The position numbers and the translations under genes are program-made. Positions 38,167 through 46,122 of a DNA stretch of 64,000 nt are shown here, piece after piece. Below the pieces are notes generated by a model. The model was not told the DNA's origin. It saw only the letters and a list, made by a program, of their open reading frames with translations, and made no database searches. Origin of the DNA: Chitinophaga costaii. Lineage in GTDB: Bacteria > Bacteroidota > Bacteroidia > Chitinophagales > Chitinophagaceae. The stretch is taken from the NCBI RefSeq assembly GCF_900094705.1, contig NZ_FMAR01000004.1:186001-250000 (forward strand). Direction: 5' to 3'. The first letter of the stretch is position 1. Each line of letters begins with the position of its first letter.

Positions 38167-38582
38167 GCTTTGCGGAGCGAGATGCTTTGCACTACCAGTT
38201 GTACAACCTGGAGCCCTTAATCAAACTGGCGGTGATTATCCAGCGGGCCACGGGTAAAGATTATTATCATTATGTAGGGACTAACAAAGCCTCCATTGCC
38301 CATTGCGTGGAATGGACGGTACCCTTTATTACCGGCGAACTACAACATGCGGAATACGTGCACTCCAAAGTACCCTTCGATCGACAACGTGCGGCCATTA
38401 AGGAAAGCGCTTATAAAATTGGAGCAGATTTTAACCCGCAAGCCGGCCTTTATATGCTTACCCTGGCCGAATATTTCCAGCCCTCCCTGCATAAAGTAAT
38501 TCTCACCCTGCAACCGGAGATCCATCGTGGTATAGCCTTCATACAGGTGCTGAATAAGGTACGCAGGAATGTACACACATAA
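38133..38582 (+). pseudogene. Alginate lyase (PL) family protein, C-terminal fragment only
   Basis: In a different frame from the DUF4350 gene, QNNLLPDGSGIGFAERDALH (from 38133) and LYNLEPLIKLAVI match the alginate-lyase superfamily. About 150 codons remain to the stop at 38582, against about 400 in intact members. There is no start codon or signal peptide. It appears joined to the DUF4350 gene by a deletion that removed its front and the intergenic space. Fragment identity is recalled from motifs and is fairly sure; the specificity (alginate or another polyuronate) is not. Confidence 0.72.
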
Positions 38583-38610
38583 AAAAGGCGCAAGCTGTTA
38601 CACTTGCGCC
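38581..38610 (-). terminator. Rho-independent terminator of the PTS operon
   Basis: Read on the minus strand, GGCGCAAG (38610-38603) pairs with CTTGCGCC (38594-38587), with an 8-base loop, followed by six U. It lies about 30 bp after the nagB-like stop and overlaps the end of the lyase remnant on the other strand. Confidence 0.9.
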
Positions 38611-38641
38611 GGGTGAGTAAAGAGGCTACCACTCCGCTTTA

Positions 38642-39394
38642 TCACCTAAGTAAATGCTGCACACGGCTGGCAATTTTTGATGCCGCCGCGGCATCTAATA
38701 ATATTTCACAGTTTGGGTGCAGTTGCACAACCGATGCAGGAATGTCGGTGGTTACAGGGCCTAAGATGGCCTGTTCAATGATGTCTGCCTTATGAGCGCC
38801 TTTGGCAATCAGTATGAGCTTGCGGGTGTGCATGATTTCTTTAATGCCCCGGGTAAGTCCGCCCAGTACAGTGGAGGGCGGCACCTGTGTTTCGCGGCGC
38901 ACCCTTGCTTCAAAATCGGGGTCCATGGGCGATACCCAGGTCTGACTTTCGAAGGGGGTGCCAGGTTGGTTAATGCCAATATGCCCATTGGCGCCAATGC
39001 CCAGCATTTGCAGGTCTGCACCTCCCCGGGCCGACAAGGCCGCTTCAAAGTCACGCGCTTCTCTTTCAAAATCATCGGACATAGTGGGCGGCATGATAAA
39101 GTTTTCTGGAGGAAGGCCCAACGGACCCGCCAGCTGATTCCATATCATGGTATAACAACTGCCGCTATAGCTACGGGGCAGGTTGGTGAGCTCGTCTACG
39201 TTGAATAACGTGATGTTCGATACATCAAACGGATATTGCTGATGGATCTCCGACACGATAGCGTGCATGTTGATGGTGGTTTGTCCGGTAGACAGGCCAA
39301 TAACTGCCGCAGGTTTTTCCAGCATCTGCGCAATGATGCGCCAGGCAGCGGTTACGTCGAATGCGCGTTCATCTTTCTCTATCGTTATTTTCAT
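38642..39394 (-). CDS. NagB-like glucosamine-6-phosphate deaminase/isomerase
   Basis: A 250-residue cytoplasmic sugar-phosphate isomerase. Phosphate loop GLSTGQT (about 34-40), FNVDEL (catalytic Asp region) and GIGANGHIGINQPG are the NagB landmarks. The Asn in GANGHIG is normal for Bacillus-type NagB, but NQP replaces the usual NEP, changing the Glu that helps ring opening. It is the last gene of the PTS operon, 7 bp after HPr, so its substrate is probably the phosphorylated sugar delivered by the PTS. It may be a deaminase with altered specificity or a related aldose-ketose isomerase. Confidence 0.85.
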   Translation of the reverse strand: MKITIEKDERAFDVTAAWRIIAQMLEKPAAVIGLSTGQTTINMHAIVSEIHQQYPFDVSNITLFNVDELTNLPRSYSGSCYTMIWNQLAGPLGLPPENFIMPPTMSDDFEREARDFEAALSARGGADLQMLGIGANGHIGINQPGTPFESQTWVSPMDPDFEARVRRETQVPPSTVLGGLTRGIKEIMHTRKLILIAKGAHKADIIEQAILGPVTTDIPASVVQLHPNCEILLDAAAASKIASRVQHLLR

Positions 39395-39401
39395 GCCTTA
39401 C

Positions 39402-39668
39402 TTATAAATTTTTTAATTGTTCCGTAAAAAAAGTGTCGATGGCGGCGGCGGCCTCCGTTTCATCCGGCCCTTCCACCAGCACGGTGAGCGTGTCGCCTGC
39501 TTGGGTAGCCATGGCCAGTATATTGAGCATACTATTGAGCCGTACCGTTTTATCGCCCTTCTTTAAGCTAATTACCGATTGGTAGGTCTTTGCCAGCTTA
39601 ATCAATGCCGTGGCGGGTCTGGCGTGAATGCCCGCTGCAGAATAAATCACATAGTCTTTTGAAATCAT
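39402..39668 (-). CDS. ptsH: Phosphocarrier protein HPr
   Basis: An 88-residue PTS carrier. The start at 39668 overlaps the Enzyme I stop as ATGA. The active-site histidine is exactly His15 within GIHARPATA, and a Ser occupies position 46 (RLNSMLNILAM), the residue phosphorylated by HPr kinase in other phyla. It receives phosphate from Enzyme I and passes it to EIIA. The gene sits between the Enzyme I and NagB-like genes in a single minus-strand operon. Confidence 0.95.
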   Translation of the reverse strand: MISKDYVIYSAAGIHARPATALIKLAKTYQSVISLKKGDKTVRLNSMLNILAMATQAGDTLTVLVEGPDETEAAAAIDTFFTEQLKNL

Positions 39669-41380
39669 GGTGTAACGGCTTGTAAATATTGGGTGATATC
39701 CTGGGTAGTACCCATTTGCATCACCTGCTCGTAAATATTTTCGGCTTCCTCCACACTGCGTTGCAGGATAATATGTTTGATGGCCGGGATGCTGGCGGCG
39801 CTCATGGAAAATTGTCGCAAGCCCATGCCCAGCAACAGGAGTGTGGCAGTGGGATCGGCGGCCAGTTCTCCGCACAGGCTCACCGGGATGTGATGGCGTC
39901 GCCCCTGCGCAATCACGTTGGCGATAAGCCGCAGCACACCCGGGTTGTAGGGATCGTACAGGTAGGCCACCTTTTCATTCATACGGTCTGCCGCCAGTGT
40001 GTACTGACATAGGTCGTTGGTGCCAATGCTGAAAAAATCGCACTCCTTCGCCAGCATATCGGCCATTACGGCGGCGGAGGGTACTTCTATCATGATGCCT
40101 GCGGCCATATGGGCATTGTAAGGAATGCCTTCCATTTTCAATGCCTGCTTTTCCGCTTCCAGAATGGATTTGGCGTCGCGCAGTTCCTGCAGGTTAGCGA
40201 TCATGGGAAACATTACCTTCAGCTGTCCGAATGCGCTGGCCCGTAAAATGGCCCTTAACTGGGTGCGGAAGATATCCTTCCATTCCCCCAAACACAGGCG
40301 GATGGCGCGATAGCCCAGGAAAGGATTTTGCTCCACCGGCAACGCATAGTAGGGCAGTTGCTTATCGCCCCCAATATCAATGGTGCGTATGGTGACCGGC
40401 TTTCCCATGGCTTGCAGGGCGGCGGCTTTATAAAATTGAAATTGTTCTTCTTCGGTGGGGAAATTGTTGCGGCCCATGAACAGCATTTCTGTGCGCAGCA
40501 ATCCGGCACCCATGCCGAAGTGGTCAAATACCCCCTCCAGATCAGCGGCTCCGGAGATATTGCCCAGCAGGGTAATATCCGTGCCATCCAGGGTGCGGCA
40601 GGGCAGGTCTTTGAGGGAAAGCAACTGCTGTTGTTGTTGCACCTGTGCTTCCCGCTGCAGGATATAATCGCTGATGGTGGTGGTGTCGGGATTGCATAAC
40701 ACTTGTCCCTTAGCCCCATCTACAATTACAATGTCGTTATCCTTTACCTGTTCCAGAGCCTGTCCGCAACCTACCACGGCGGGCAGTCCCCGCGTCTTGG
40801 CAATGATAGCGGCGTGGGAGGTTTGCCCGCCGGTTTGGGTGGCAAATCCAATGACGTGGCGCGTATCTATGGCAATGGTATCGGAGGGGGCTATGTCTTC
40901 CGCAATCAAAATAGTATTGGGCGCAAATGCAAGCGGGGCTTTGTGTGTACCCTGCCGGAGCTGGGCCAGTAACCGCTGTCCAATGTCTTCCATATCTGCG
41001 GAGCGGGCATTCATATATTCATCTTTCAAAGAGCGGAACATTTGTACAACGTCGCGGATCACCAAGAGAATGGCATCGTGGGCGTTGAGGCGTTCCCGTG
41101 TGATCTTCTCCACCACATCGCTCCTGATCTGCGGATCGCTGAGCAACTCGAGCTGCGTGTCGAGCAGGTCCAGTTCTGCCTGCAGCAAAGTTTTGTGGGG
41201 CATATTTTTAAGGCCTTCCACCTCCGCCATGGCGTCTTTTACCGCCTGGTCGAACTGGTGGATGGCCTCCTGCGTTTCTGCATCGGTCTTCAGCAAAATG
41301 CCGGTAACAGCCGCCTCCTGCTTTCTCAATACCCGGGCCTTGCCAATAGCAATGCCCGGTGATACGCCAATTCCTTTCAT
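39665..41380 (-). CDS. ptsI: PTS Enzyme I (phosphoenolpyruvate-protein phosphotransferase)
   Basis: A 571-residue Enzyme I, normal in length. The N-terminal phosphohistidine motif GGQTSHAAIIAKTRGLPAVVG carries His189. The PEP-binding C-terminal barrel shows FRTEML-type sequence (LLRTEMLFMGR), TIRTIDIGGDK, FFSIGTNDLCQYTLAADR and SLCGELAAD with the conserved Cys. It autophosphorylates from PEP and phosphorylates HPr, encoded by the overlapping next gene. An 18-bp gap separates it from the EIICD gene. Confidence 0.97.
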   Translation of the reverse strand: MKGIGVSPGIAIGKARVLRKQEAAVTGILLKTDAETQEAIHQFDQAVKDAMAEVEGLKNMPHKTLLQAELDLLDTQLELLSDPQIRSDVVEKITRERLNAHDAILLVIRDVVQMFRSLKDEYMNARSADMEDIGQRLLAQLRQGTHKAPLAFAPNTILIAEDIAPSDTIAIDTRHVIGFATQTGGQTSHAAIIAKTRGLPAVVGCGQALEQVKDNDIVIVDGAKGQVLCNPDTTTISDYILQREAQVQQQQQLLSLKDLPCRTLDGTDITLLGNISGAADLEGVFDHFGMGAGLLRTEMLFMGRNNFPTEEEQFQFYKAAALQAMGKPVTIRTIDIGGDKQLPYYALPVEQNPFLGYRAIRLCLGEWKDIFRTQLRAILRASAFGQLKVMFPMIANLQELRDAKSILEAEKQALKMEGIPYNAHMAAGIMIEVPSAAVMADMLAKECDFFSIGTNDLCQYTLAADRMNEKVAYLYDPYNPGVLRLIANVIAQGRRHHIPVSLCGELAADPTATLLLLGMGLRQFSMSAASIPAIKHIILQRSVEEAENIYEQVMQMGTTQDITQYLQAVTP

Positions 41381-41398
41381 GTTTTATCGTTTCAACCC

Positions 41399-42985
41399 TT
41401 AGGCAAACACGTGCAGCATACTGCCCACAAAACCCAGTACCAGTAAGCCTAAGAGTAAATAAGTAGTTTTAATATTTTTCTTCAAACCGTAAAAAACGGC
41501 AAAGGTAAGTGCCAGGGGTAAGAGGGCCGGAGCCACCTGGTTCAGAATACTCTGCACCGGCACGCCGGCATCTGCGTTGCCAATGACCAGCGGTGTGCTA
41601 ATATTTATAAGCGTTGCCGGCATAGCACCTACCACCATCAATCCCAGGATGGCGGCACCATTGGTGAGGCGGTCCATGACATGACTCTTAGCCAGGTTTT
41701 GCAGGAACTTATTGCCTGCTTTATAACCGGTAAAGGTGAGGTTATAGCGCAGTAACAAGTGGGGTACATTAAAAATCAACAGGAAGAGGATAGGTCCTAA
41801 AATGCTGCCCTTGAGTGCCAGAGAAGTACCCACGCCTGCGGCAATGACTTTAAAAGTACCCCAGAACAGCGAGTCGAACACGCCGGCCAAAGGCCCCATC
41901 AGCCCAAGTTTCACGGCATTGATAGATGCTTCGTCGAACTCGGGCGACTGGCTGTTTTGCTCCTCCATGGCGGCGGTAATGCCGATGATGAGCGTAGACC
42001 CGTATGGACTGGTATTGAAAAACGTGAGGTGTCTTTTCAGCGCCCGGGCCATATCGTCTTTGCTTTTGTACAGCCGTTTCAGAACGGGGATAATGGAAAA
42101 TGCGAAGCCGGTATTTTGCCAGGTCTCAAAATTAAAATTGGCTTCCAGGGCCATGGAGCGAAAGAAAAGGCTGCGAATTACCTTATCGGGCAAACTGGCC
42201 GGGGTAGCGGGTTCGTGACTTTCTTCCGGTGCCCCGAATTCATCCTCATCTGTAACGGGGGCTGGCTGGTGGGTAATGCCGGTGATCACAAGAGCAATTA
42301 TAACGCCAAAGCCGCCAATTGCGATGACAGGTAGTTTTAAATAAGCAGCCAGCATGAAACCGAGGAAAAAGTAGGGAGCTACCTTTTTATTAAACATCAG
42401 GTTCATGAGCAGGGCAAAGCCCAGCGCCGGCAACATATTGCCCGCAACTTGCAGGCCGGTATTCACCCAGGCCGGTATTTTGTCCAGCAGCGTTTTCATG
42501 GCGTCTGCACCCAGTTGCAATGAGAGCAGCGTGATAAGGCCCATGAGCAAAGGTTTTAATAGGCCTGATGCCACATGCAGTTGCTGCACTTTTTTATAAT
42601 TCCCCGCTTCGGCATAGCGCATGAACTTTTTATTAAACATGGGCCGGACTACAAACAGCCCGCTGAGTATCATTTCTGCCAGGATGGAAATGGGTACGGC
42701 CAGTGCCAGTGCAATGGCAGGTCCTTTGCCGCTCATGATGGCAAAGGCAGTTCCCAGTACGCCACCCGTGATCACGTCTGGCGGAATGGCGGCCCCCACC
42801 TTGATATTGCCCATAAAAATAAGCTCCAACGTGCCGCCGATAATGATGCCCTGGCTTACATCGCCCAGCACCAGCCCTACCAGGGGGCCCAGCACCAGCG
42901 GACGGCTCAGCAGGGAGGTGCCGAGAAAATCTTCTGCATGCCCAAACATGGCAACGAGCGTCAGGAGGATAAAAGTTGTTAGCAA
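41399..42985 (-). CDS. Mannose-family PTS permease, EIIC-EIID fusion
   Basis: A 528-residue inner-membrane permease joining two normally separate subunits. Residues about 1-235 are EIIC (LVLGPLVGLVLGDVSQGIIIG, IPPDVITGGVLGTAFA). A Glu/Pro-rich linker (about 240-260) follows, then EIID (about 262-528, LFFRSMALEANFNFETWQNTG, TSPYGSTLIIGITAAMEEQN, LMGPLAGVFDSLFW). The start is TTG at 42985, matching the usual EIIC N-terminus; no ATG is in frame nearby. Together with EIIA and EIIB encoded upstream it would import and phosphorylate a hexose or amino sugar. Confidence 0.93.
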   Translation of the reverse strand: MLTTFILLTLVAMFGHAEDFLGTSLLSRPLVLGPLVGLVLGDVSQGIIIGGTLELIFMGNIKVGAAIPPDVITGGVLGTAFAIMSGKGPAIALALAVPISILAEMILSGLFVVRPMFNKKFMRYAEAGNYKKVQQLHVASGLLKPLLMGLITLLSLQLGADAMKTLLDKIPAWVNTGLQVAGNMLPALGFALLMNLMFNKKVAPYFFLGFMLAAYLKLPVIAIGGFGVIIALVITGITHQPAPVTDEDEFGAPEESHEPATPASLPDKVIRSLFFRSMALEANFNFETWQNTGFAFSIIPVLKRLYKSKDDMARALKRHLTFFNTSPYGSTLIIGITAAMEEQNSQSPEFDEASINAVKLGLMGPLAGVFDSLFWGTFKVIAAGVGTSLALKGSILGPILFLLIFNVPHLLLRYNLTFTGYKAGNKFLQNLAKSHVMDRLTNGAAILGLMVVGAMPATLINISTPLVIGNADAGVPVQSILNQVAPALLPLALTFAVFYGLKKNIKTTYLLLGLLVLGFVGSMLHVFA

Positions 42986-43032
42986 AATGCAAATTATTTT
43001 GGTGGATATAATACTACGTATAGTCGTTTACG

Positions 43033-43503
43033 TTATATGAGTGTTTCCAATGCAGTTTTTTTGTCGGTGGGAACCTGCCGTACTTCCAATTCCAGGCCCT
43101 TGGCGAGCAGCTCCCGTGAAAGGGTAATATCGCCCTCGGTAAGCGCCACTGCTTTAGAAACCAGCCTGGCGCCCTCGCGGGTACGGATACCGCCAAAATT
43201 GATCGAAGTGATTTCTGGCAGGGCATTAGCCAGGGTATGTGCGTCCTGCACGGCATTCACCAGCACCAGCACTTTCAGCGGTTTACTACGCTCGTCTTGC
43301 AGGAAGGTAATGGCATCTGCCACGGACTTCACCAGCAGGCGGGCAGATGGCGGCCGGGCTATGCCCAGGGTCATCTTAATAAATTCATCTTTCGCTACCT
43401 TATCATTGGCCACCACCAGGCAATCTACGCCCAGCGCGGGTGTCCAGGCCATGGCTACTTGTCCGTGTACCAGCCGGTCGTCTATTCTTAATAACTTGAT
43501 CAT
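43033..43503 (-). CDS. Mannose/sorbose-family PTS EIIB component
   Basis: A 156-residue cytoplasmic EIIB of the mannose-fructose-sorbose family. The phosphorylated His is at position 13 in RIDDRLVHGQVAMAW. INFGGIRTREGARL is a further family landmark. The start codon overlaps the EIIA stop as ATGA, and the EIICD gene begins 47 bp downstream. It accepts phosphate from EIIA and transfers it to the incoming sugar. Confidence 0.95.
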   Translation of the reverse strand: MIKLLRIDDRLVHGQVAMAWTPALGVDCLVVANDKVAKDEFIKMTLGIARPPSARLLVKSVADAITFLQDERSKPLKVLVLVNAVQDAHTLANALPEITSINFGGIRTREGARLVSKAVALTEGDITLSRELLAKGLELEVRQVPTDKKTALETLI

Positions 43504-43904
43504 CTTTCCGGTATTAAATTATTCACATACACCAGTTGCTCACGCGCATGGGTTATAGCTTCGCCAATGATGGTGGCGGTAGGCGTATCTGTGTCTGCCA
43601 TCATTATTTCAAGGAGCAGGGCGAGGTTAAAGCCCGCCACAATATGAACCCGTTCGCGCAAAGCCTGTTGCAATACTTGGTTGGTAATGCTGCCGCCCAG
43701 CAGATCCGTAAAAATGATCAGCTCTTCGTTGGCTGCCAACCCTTGTAAAGCTGCATCCAGTTCTTTTGTGATGCCTTCGTTGCCATCTGTATAAGCCGTG
43801 ATCAATGTGATGTTACTGGTTTCTCCAATGATAATGTCCAGCGATGATTTCACCCCCGTGGCAAAGTGGCCGTGGGTGGCGATGATAAATTTTCTTTCCA
43901 ACAC
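43500..43904 (-). CDS. Mannose-family PTS EIIA component
   Basis: A 134-residue EIIA with the active His at position 11 in IIATHGHFATG. TDLLGGSITNQ and VAGFNLALLLE are typical of the ManX-type A domain. It starts with GTG at 43904, immediately after the TAA of the redoxin gene (no intervening base), and its own stop overlaps the EIIB start. It takes phosphate from HPr. EIIA and EIIB are separate proteins here, unlike the E. coli ManX fusion. Confidence 0.95.
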   Translation of the reverse strand: MLERKFIIATHGHFATGVKSSLDIIIGETSNITLITAYTDGNEGITKELDAALQGLAANEELIIFTDLLGGSITNQVLQQALRERVHIVAGFNLALLLEIMMADTDTPTATIIGEAITHAREQLVYVNNLIPER

Positions 43905-45026
43905 TTATGGGTATTTGCCGATCAGGTGATTGTTGACAATAGTTTTTTTCAGCAGGTAGGGGTCTACCGGGCCTTGTTGTTTATACACGATCTTACCACC
44001 GGGTTCCACCAGCAGGGTATAGGGCAGTGCGCCCTGCCAGCTGGTATCGATGGCTTCAATGAGTTTATATTTATCGTCGACGGTAAATTGATAGTTTTTG
44101 CAGGAAGCCTGTTGCTTTTGCAGGAACTTCAATACCTGTGGACTTTTGGCGGCATTGTCTGCGCTAATGCTGATGAATTCAAAATCGCGGTCGCGGTACA
44201 TACGGAACATGTCGATGAAGTCGGGGAATTCCTTGGTGCAAGGTCCGCACCAGGTGGCCCATACATTGATGAGGCGCAGTTTGTCCCCATTATTTTTTAC
44301 CAGCTCCTGGATGCCTTTTACGTCTATGCTGTCTACCGTTACGGGTTCTTTGGCCCAGGCTTCCCGGGCCTTGGCTACGTCGTCGCGTTTTTCTGCCCAC
44401 TTTACCGAGCAGCCGAAAATCTTGGTGGTTTTCACCGGCACTTCCTGGCCACTGAGCAGGGCGTTAATAGCATTGCGGGTATCATTATTTACCGGGGTTT
44501 TAAAGGGCGATTCGGTGTCATCGAAACGGCCATTATATACCAGCTTACGGGCAGCATCGAAAATGAAAACATGGGGCGTGGCTACTGGACCATATAATTT
44601 GGCCACTGCCTGGGTAGCACCATCGTAGAGATAGGGGAAATTGAACGCTTTTTCGCGGGCCCGCACTTTCATGTCTTCAAAGGAGTCGCCCAGGTCAGAG
44701 AAATCCAGTTCGTCCAGCCGAAGGGCCTTGTCGTCGTTAGGATTGATGGCAACTACGGCTACACCTTTGTTTTTATAGTCGTTAGTCAGCTGGATAAGGC
44801 GGTCTTCATAGGCCTGGGCGGTAGGGCAGTGGTTGCAGGTAAAAACTATGACCAGCACCTTGGCGCTTTTAAAGGAGGCCAGGGAGTAGGTTTTGCCGCT
44901 TACATCCGGCAGGTTAAAGTCTGGGGCCGTGCTGCCGATGGCGAGCGTAGGATGCCCCTCTCCCGGTAGGGTGGCGGCGGTGCCGCACAGGAAAGCGCAG
45001 CATAGGATTGACCAAAGTATTTTCAT
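43905..45026 (-). CDS. Exported protein with two thioredoxin-fold domains
   Basis: About 373 residues, starting at Met 45026 (MKILWSILCCAFLCGTAA, a signal peptide). The first domain is an AhpC/TSA-type redoxin (SVAPDF-like start GSTAPDFNLPDVSG; FTCNHCP). The second is a TlpA/ResA-like thioredoxin domain with NVWATWCGPC and EFPDFIDMF. It probably reduces or forms disulfides in the periplasm. Its stop codon abuts the EIIA start without a gap, so it looks like the first gene of the PTS transcript, an unexpected partner for a sugar PTS. Confidence 0.87.
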   Translation of the reverse strand: MKILWSILCCAFLCGTAATLPGEGHPTLAIGSTAPDFNLPDVSGKTYSLASFKSAKVLVIVFTCNHCPTAQAYEDRLIQLTNDYKNKGVAVVAINPNDDKALRLDELDFSDLGDSFEDMKVRAREKAFNFPYLYDGATQAVAKLYGPVATPHVFIFDAARKLVYNGRFDDTESPFKTPVNNDTRNAINALLSGQEVPVKTTKIFGCSVKWAEKRDDVAKAREAWAKEPVTVDSIDVKGIQELVKNNGDKLRLINVWATWCGPCTKEFPDFIDMFRMYRDRDFEFISISADNAAKSPQVLKFLQKQQASCKNYQFTVDDKYKLIEAIDTSWQGALPYTLLVEPGGKIVYKQQGPVDPYLLKKTIVNNHLIGKYP

Positions 45027-45462
45027 CGTGCGAAGGATTTTGGACGGTTGTAGGGTGGCTGGGCCTTCCCTACAGATGATGCTCAAATTTGCGGAGTATC
45101 AAGGGGAAATCCTAGTTTTGAGGCACTACATTACCACTACAAGCAGGCTGAAAGGGGCTTTTTTGCCACTACAGGGTGGGGAGTGGGGAGCCTATCCTGG
45201 AGATGTTCCGGCTTTGAAATACTTCATCCTGGGGTATACCTGGATTTAGGGTAAGCCCTTGATTTATGTTGGGTAGTACCTGCATGTTGCCTGGGCATTG
45301 GATAGGAGGCGTTAGGGAGCTTATTAGGCTTAATGTTGTGGCTGCTTATGGAGATATAATATGGCTGTGGCTGCCAGGGCTTGTTTAGTGGCAGAAAAAT
45401 TTTGGAAGCTAAATTATTTCATTAGTTTTGCGTCCCGCTCGGTAATAATTAGTTACCAGATT
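45027..45462. other. Intergenic region upstream of the redoxin/PTS operon and first tRNA-Pro
   Basis: No credible gene. The only distinct element seen is a Bacteroidota-type -7 box TAGTTTTG at 45423-45430, 33 bp before the tRNA. A leftward promoter for the redoxin/PTS operon should lie near 45030-45150 but I cannot place it with confidence. Confidence 0.5.
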
Positions 45463-45536
45463 CGGGACGTAGCGCAGCCCGGTAGCGCGCTTGCATGGGG
45501 TGCAAGAGGTCGCTAGTTCGAATCTAGTCGTCCCGA
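45463..45536 (+). tRNA. tRNA-Pro (anticodon GGG), copy 1
   Basis: A full cloverleaf is visible: acceptor stem CGGGACG/CGTCCCG, D-arm AGCGCAGCCCGGTAGCGC, anticodon arm CTTGC-ATGGGGT-GCAAG with GGG at positions 34-36, and T-arm with GTTCGAATC. The discriminator base is A and no CCA is encoded. The sequence is identical to the copy at 55464-55537. A -7 promoter box lies 33 bp upstream and a terminator downstream. Confidence 0.96.
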
Positions 45537-45573
45537 CAAATACCTTCTGAGGTGGTTTTATCACTTCCTGAAT

Positions 45574-45605
45574 GCTCGTAAACAGTTGGTTTACGGGCAT
45601 TTTTT
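45574..45605 (+). terminator. Terminator after tRNA-Pro copy 1
   Basis: GCTCGTAAAC (45574-45583) pairs with GTTTACGGGC (45589-45598; one G-T pair), followed by six T. Confidence 0.85.
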
Positions 45606-46122
45606 AGCTCCATATATAAGGGATGAGGATGCCAAAGGCAAGAATGGCAAAAGGCAGTAAACGTTAATATGAGCGCCTCCAAAATCAGTTTGTGGCGGCT
45701 TTTAGATCTGTCGCTGGAAGTGCAGTGGCCGGAAATATCATGGAAATCGGAATTTTATAACTACTAATAGGATGGGATACACACTTTTGGGTCAGTCAGG
45801 GGATGTTGGTAATTATAGCGATGGGTACGTTGCTGGAAATAATGGTTTATTATGGCCAGAAGCCAGGGTGGGCTTTGATGGTTATCAAATCTATCATGAC
45901 ATATTTATAGATGTTAAATGGCCAAGCTTTGAAGGCGAACCTACTAAGAAAGCTCAAGAACTTGGCTATGATGCTGGTTTTTATATGTTCGATCAAAATT
46001 AGATACCTGCAAAATTATATATCCAGTTAGAAAACTATTATGAAGAAATAAAATTTTATGCAGGTCGCTTATAATATAATGACAACTCCAACTACGGCAA
46101 AGGTAGTTGCCGGGAAAAAATT
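45606..46122. other. Gene-poor interval after tRNA-Pro copy 1
   Basis: About 520 bp with only one possible small open frame (45772-46002, listed separately) and an imperfect GTAGTT/AACTAC hairpin near 46090-46111 beside the sigma pseudogene. It is A+T-rich and looks like degraded sequence. Confidence 0.5.
45772..46002 (+). CDS. Small hypothetical protein, possibly a gene fragment
   Basis: A 76-residue frame (MGYTLLGQSGDVGNYSDGYV at the start) that I do not recognise. It is soluble, acidic and aromatic-rich, without a signal peptide. The surrounding A+T-rich sequence and absence of a full-length family suggest it may be the tail of a larger lost gene, for example a secreted effector or immunity-type protein, but nothing supports a specific function. 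Confidence 0.3.
   Translation: MGYTLLGQSGDVGNYSDGYVAGNNGLLWPEARVGFDGYQIYHDIFIDVKWPSFEGEPTKKAQELGYDAGFYMFDQN

Noticed and set aside
45409..45600. 63-residue minus-strand open frame over tRNA-Pro copy 1
   Set aside because: Its central part is simply the tRNA gene read backwards, a well-known spurious ORF.
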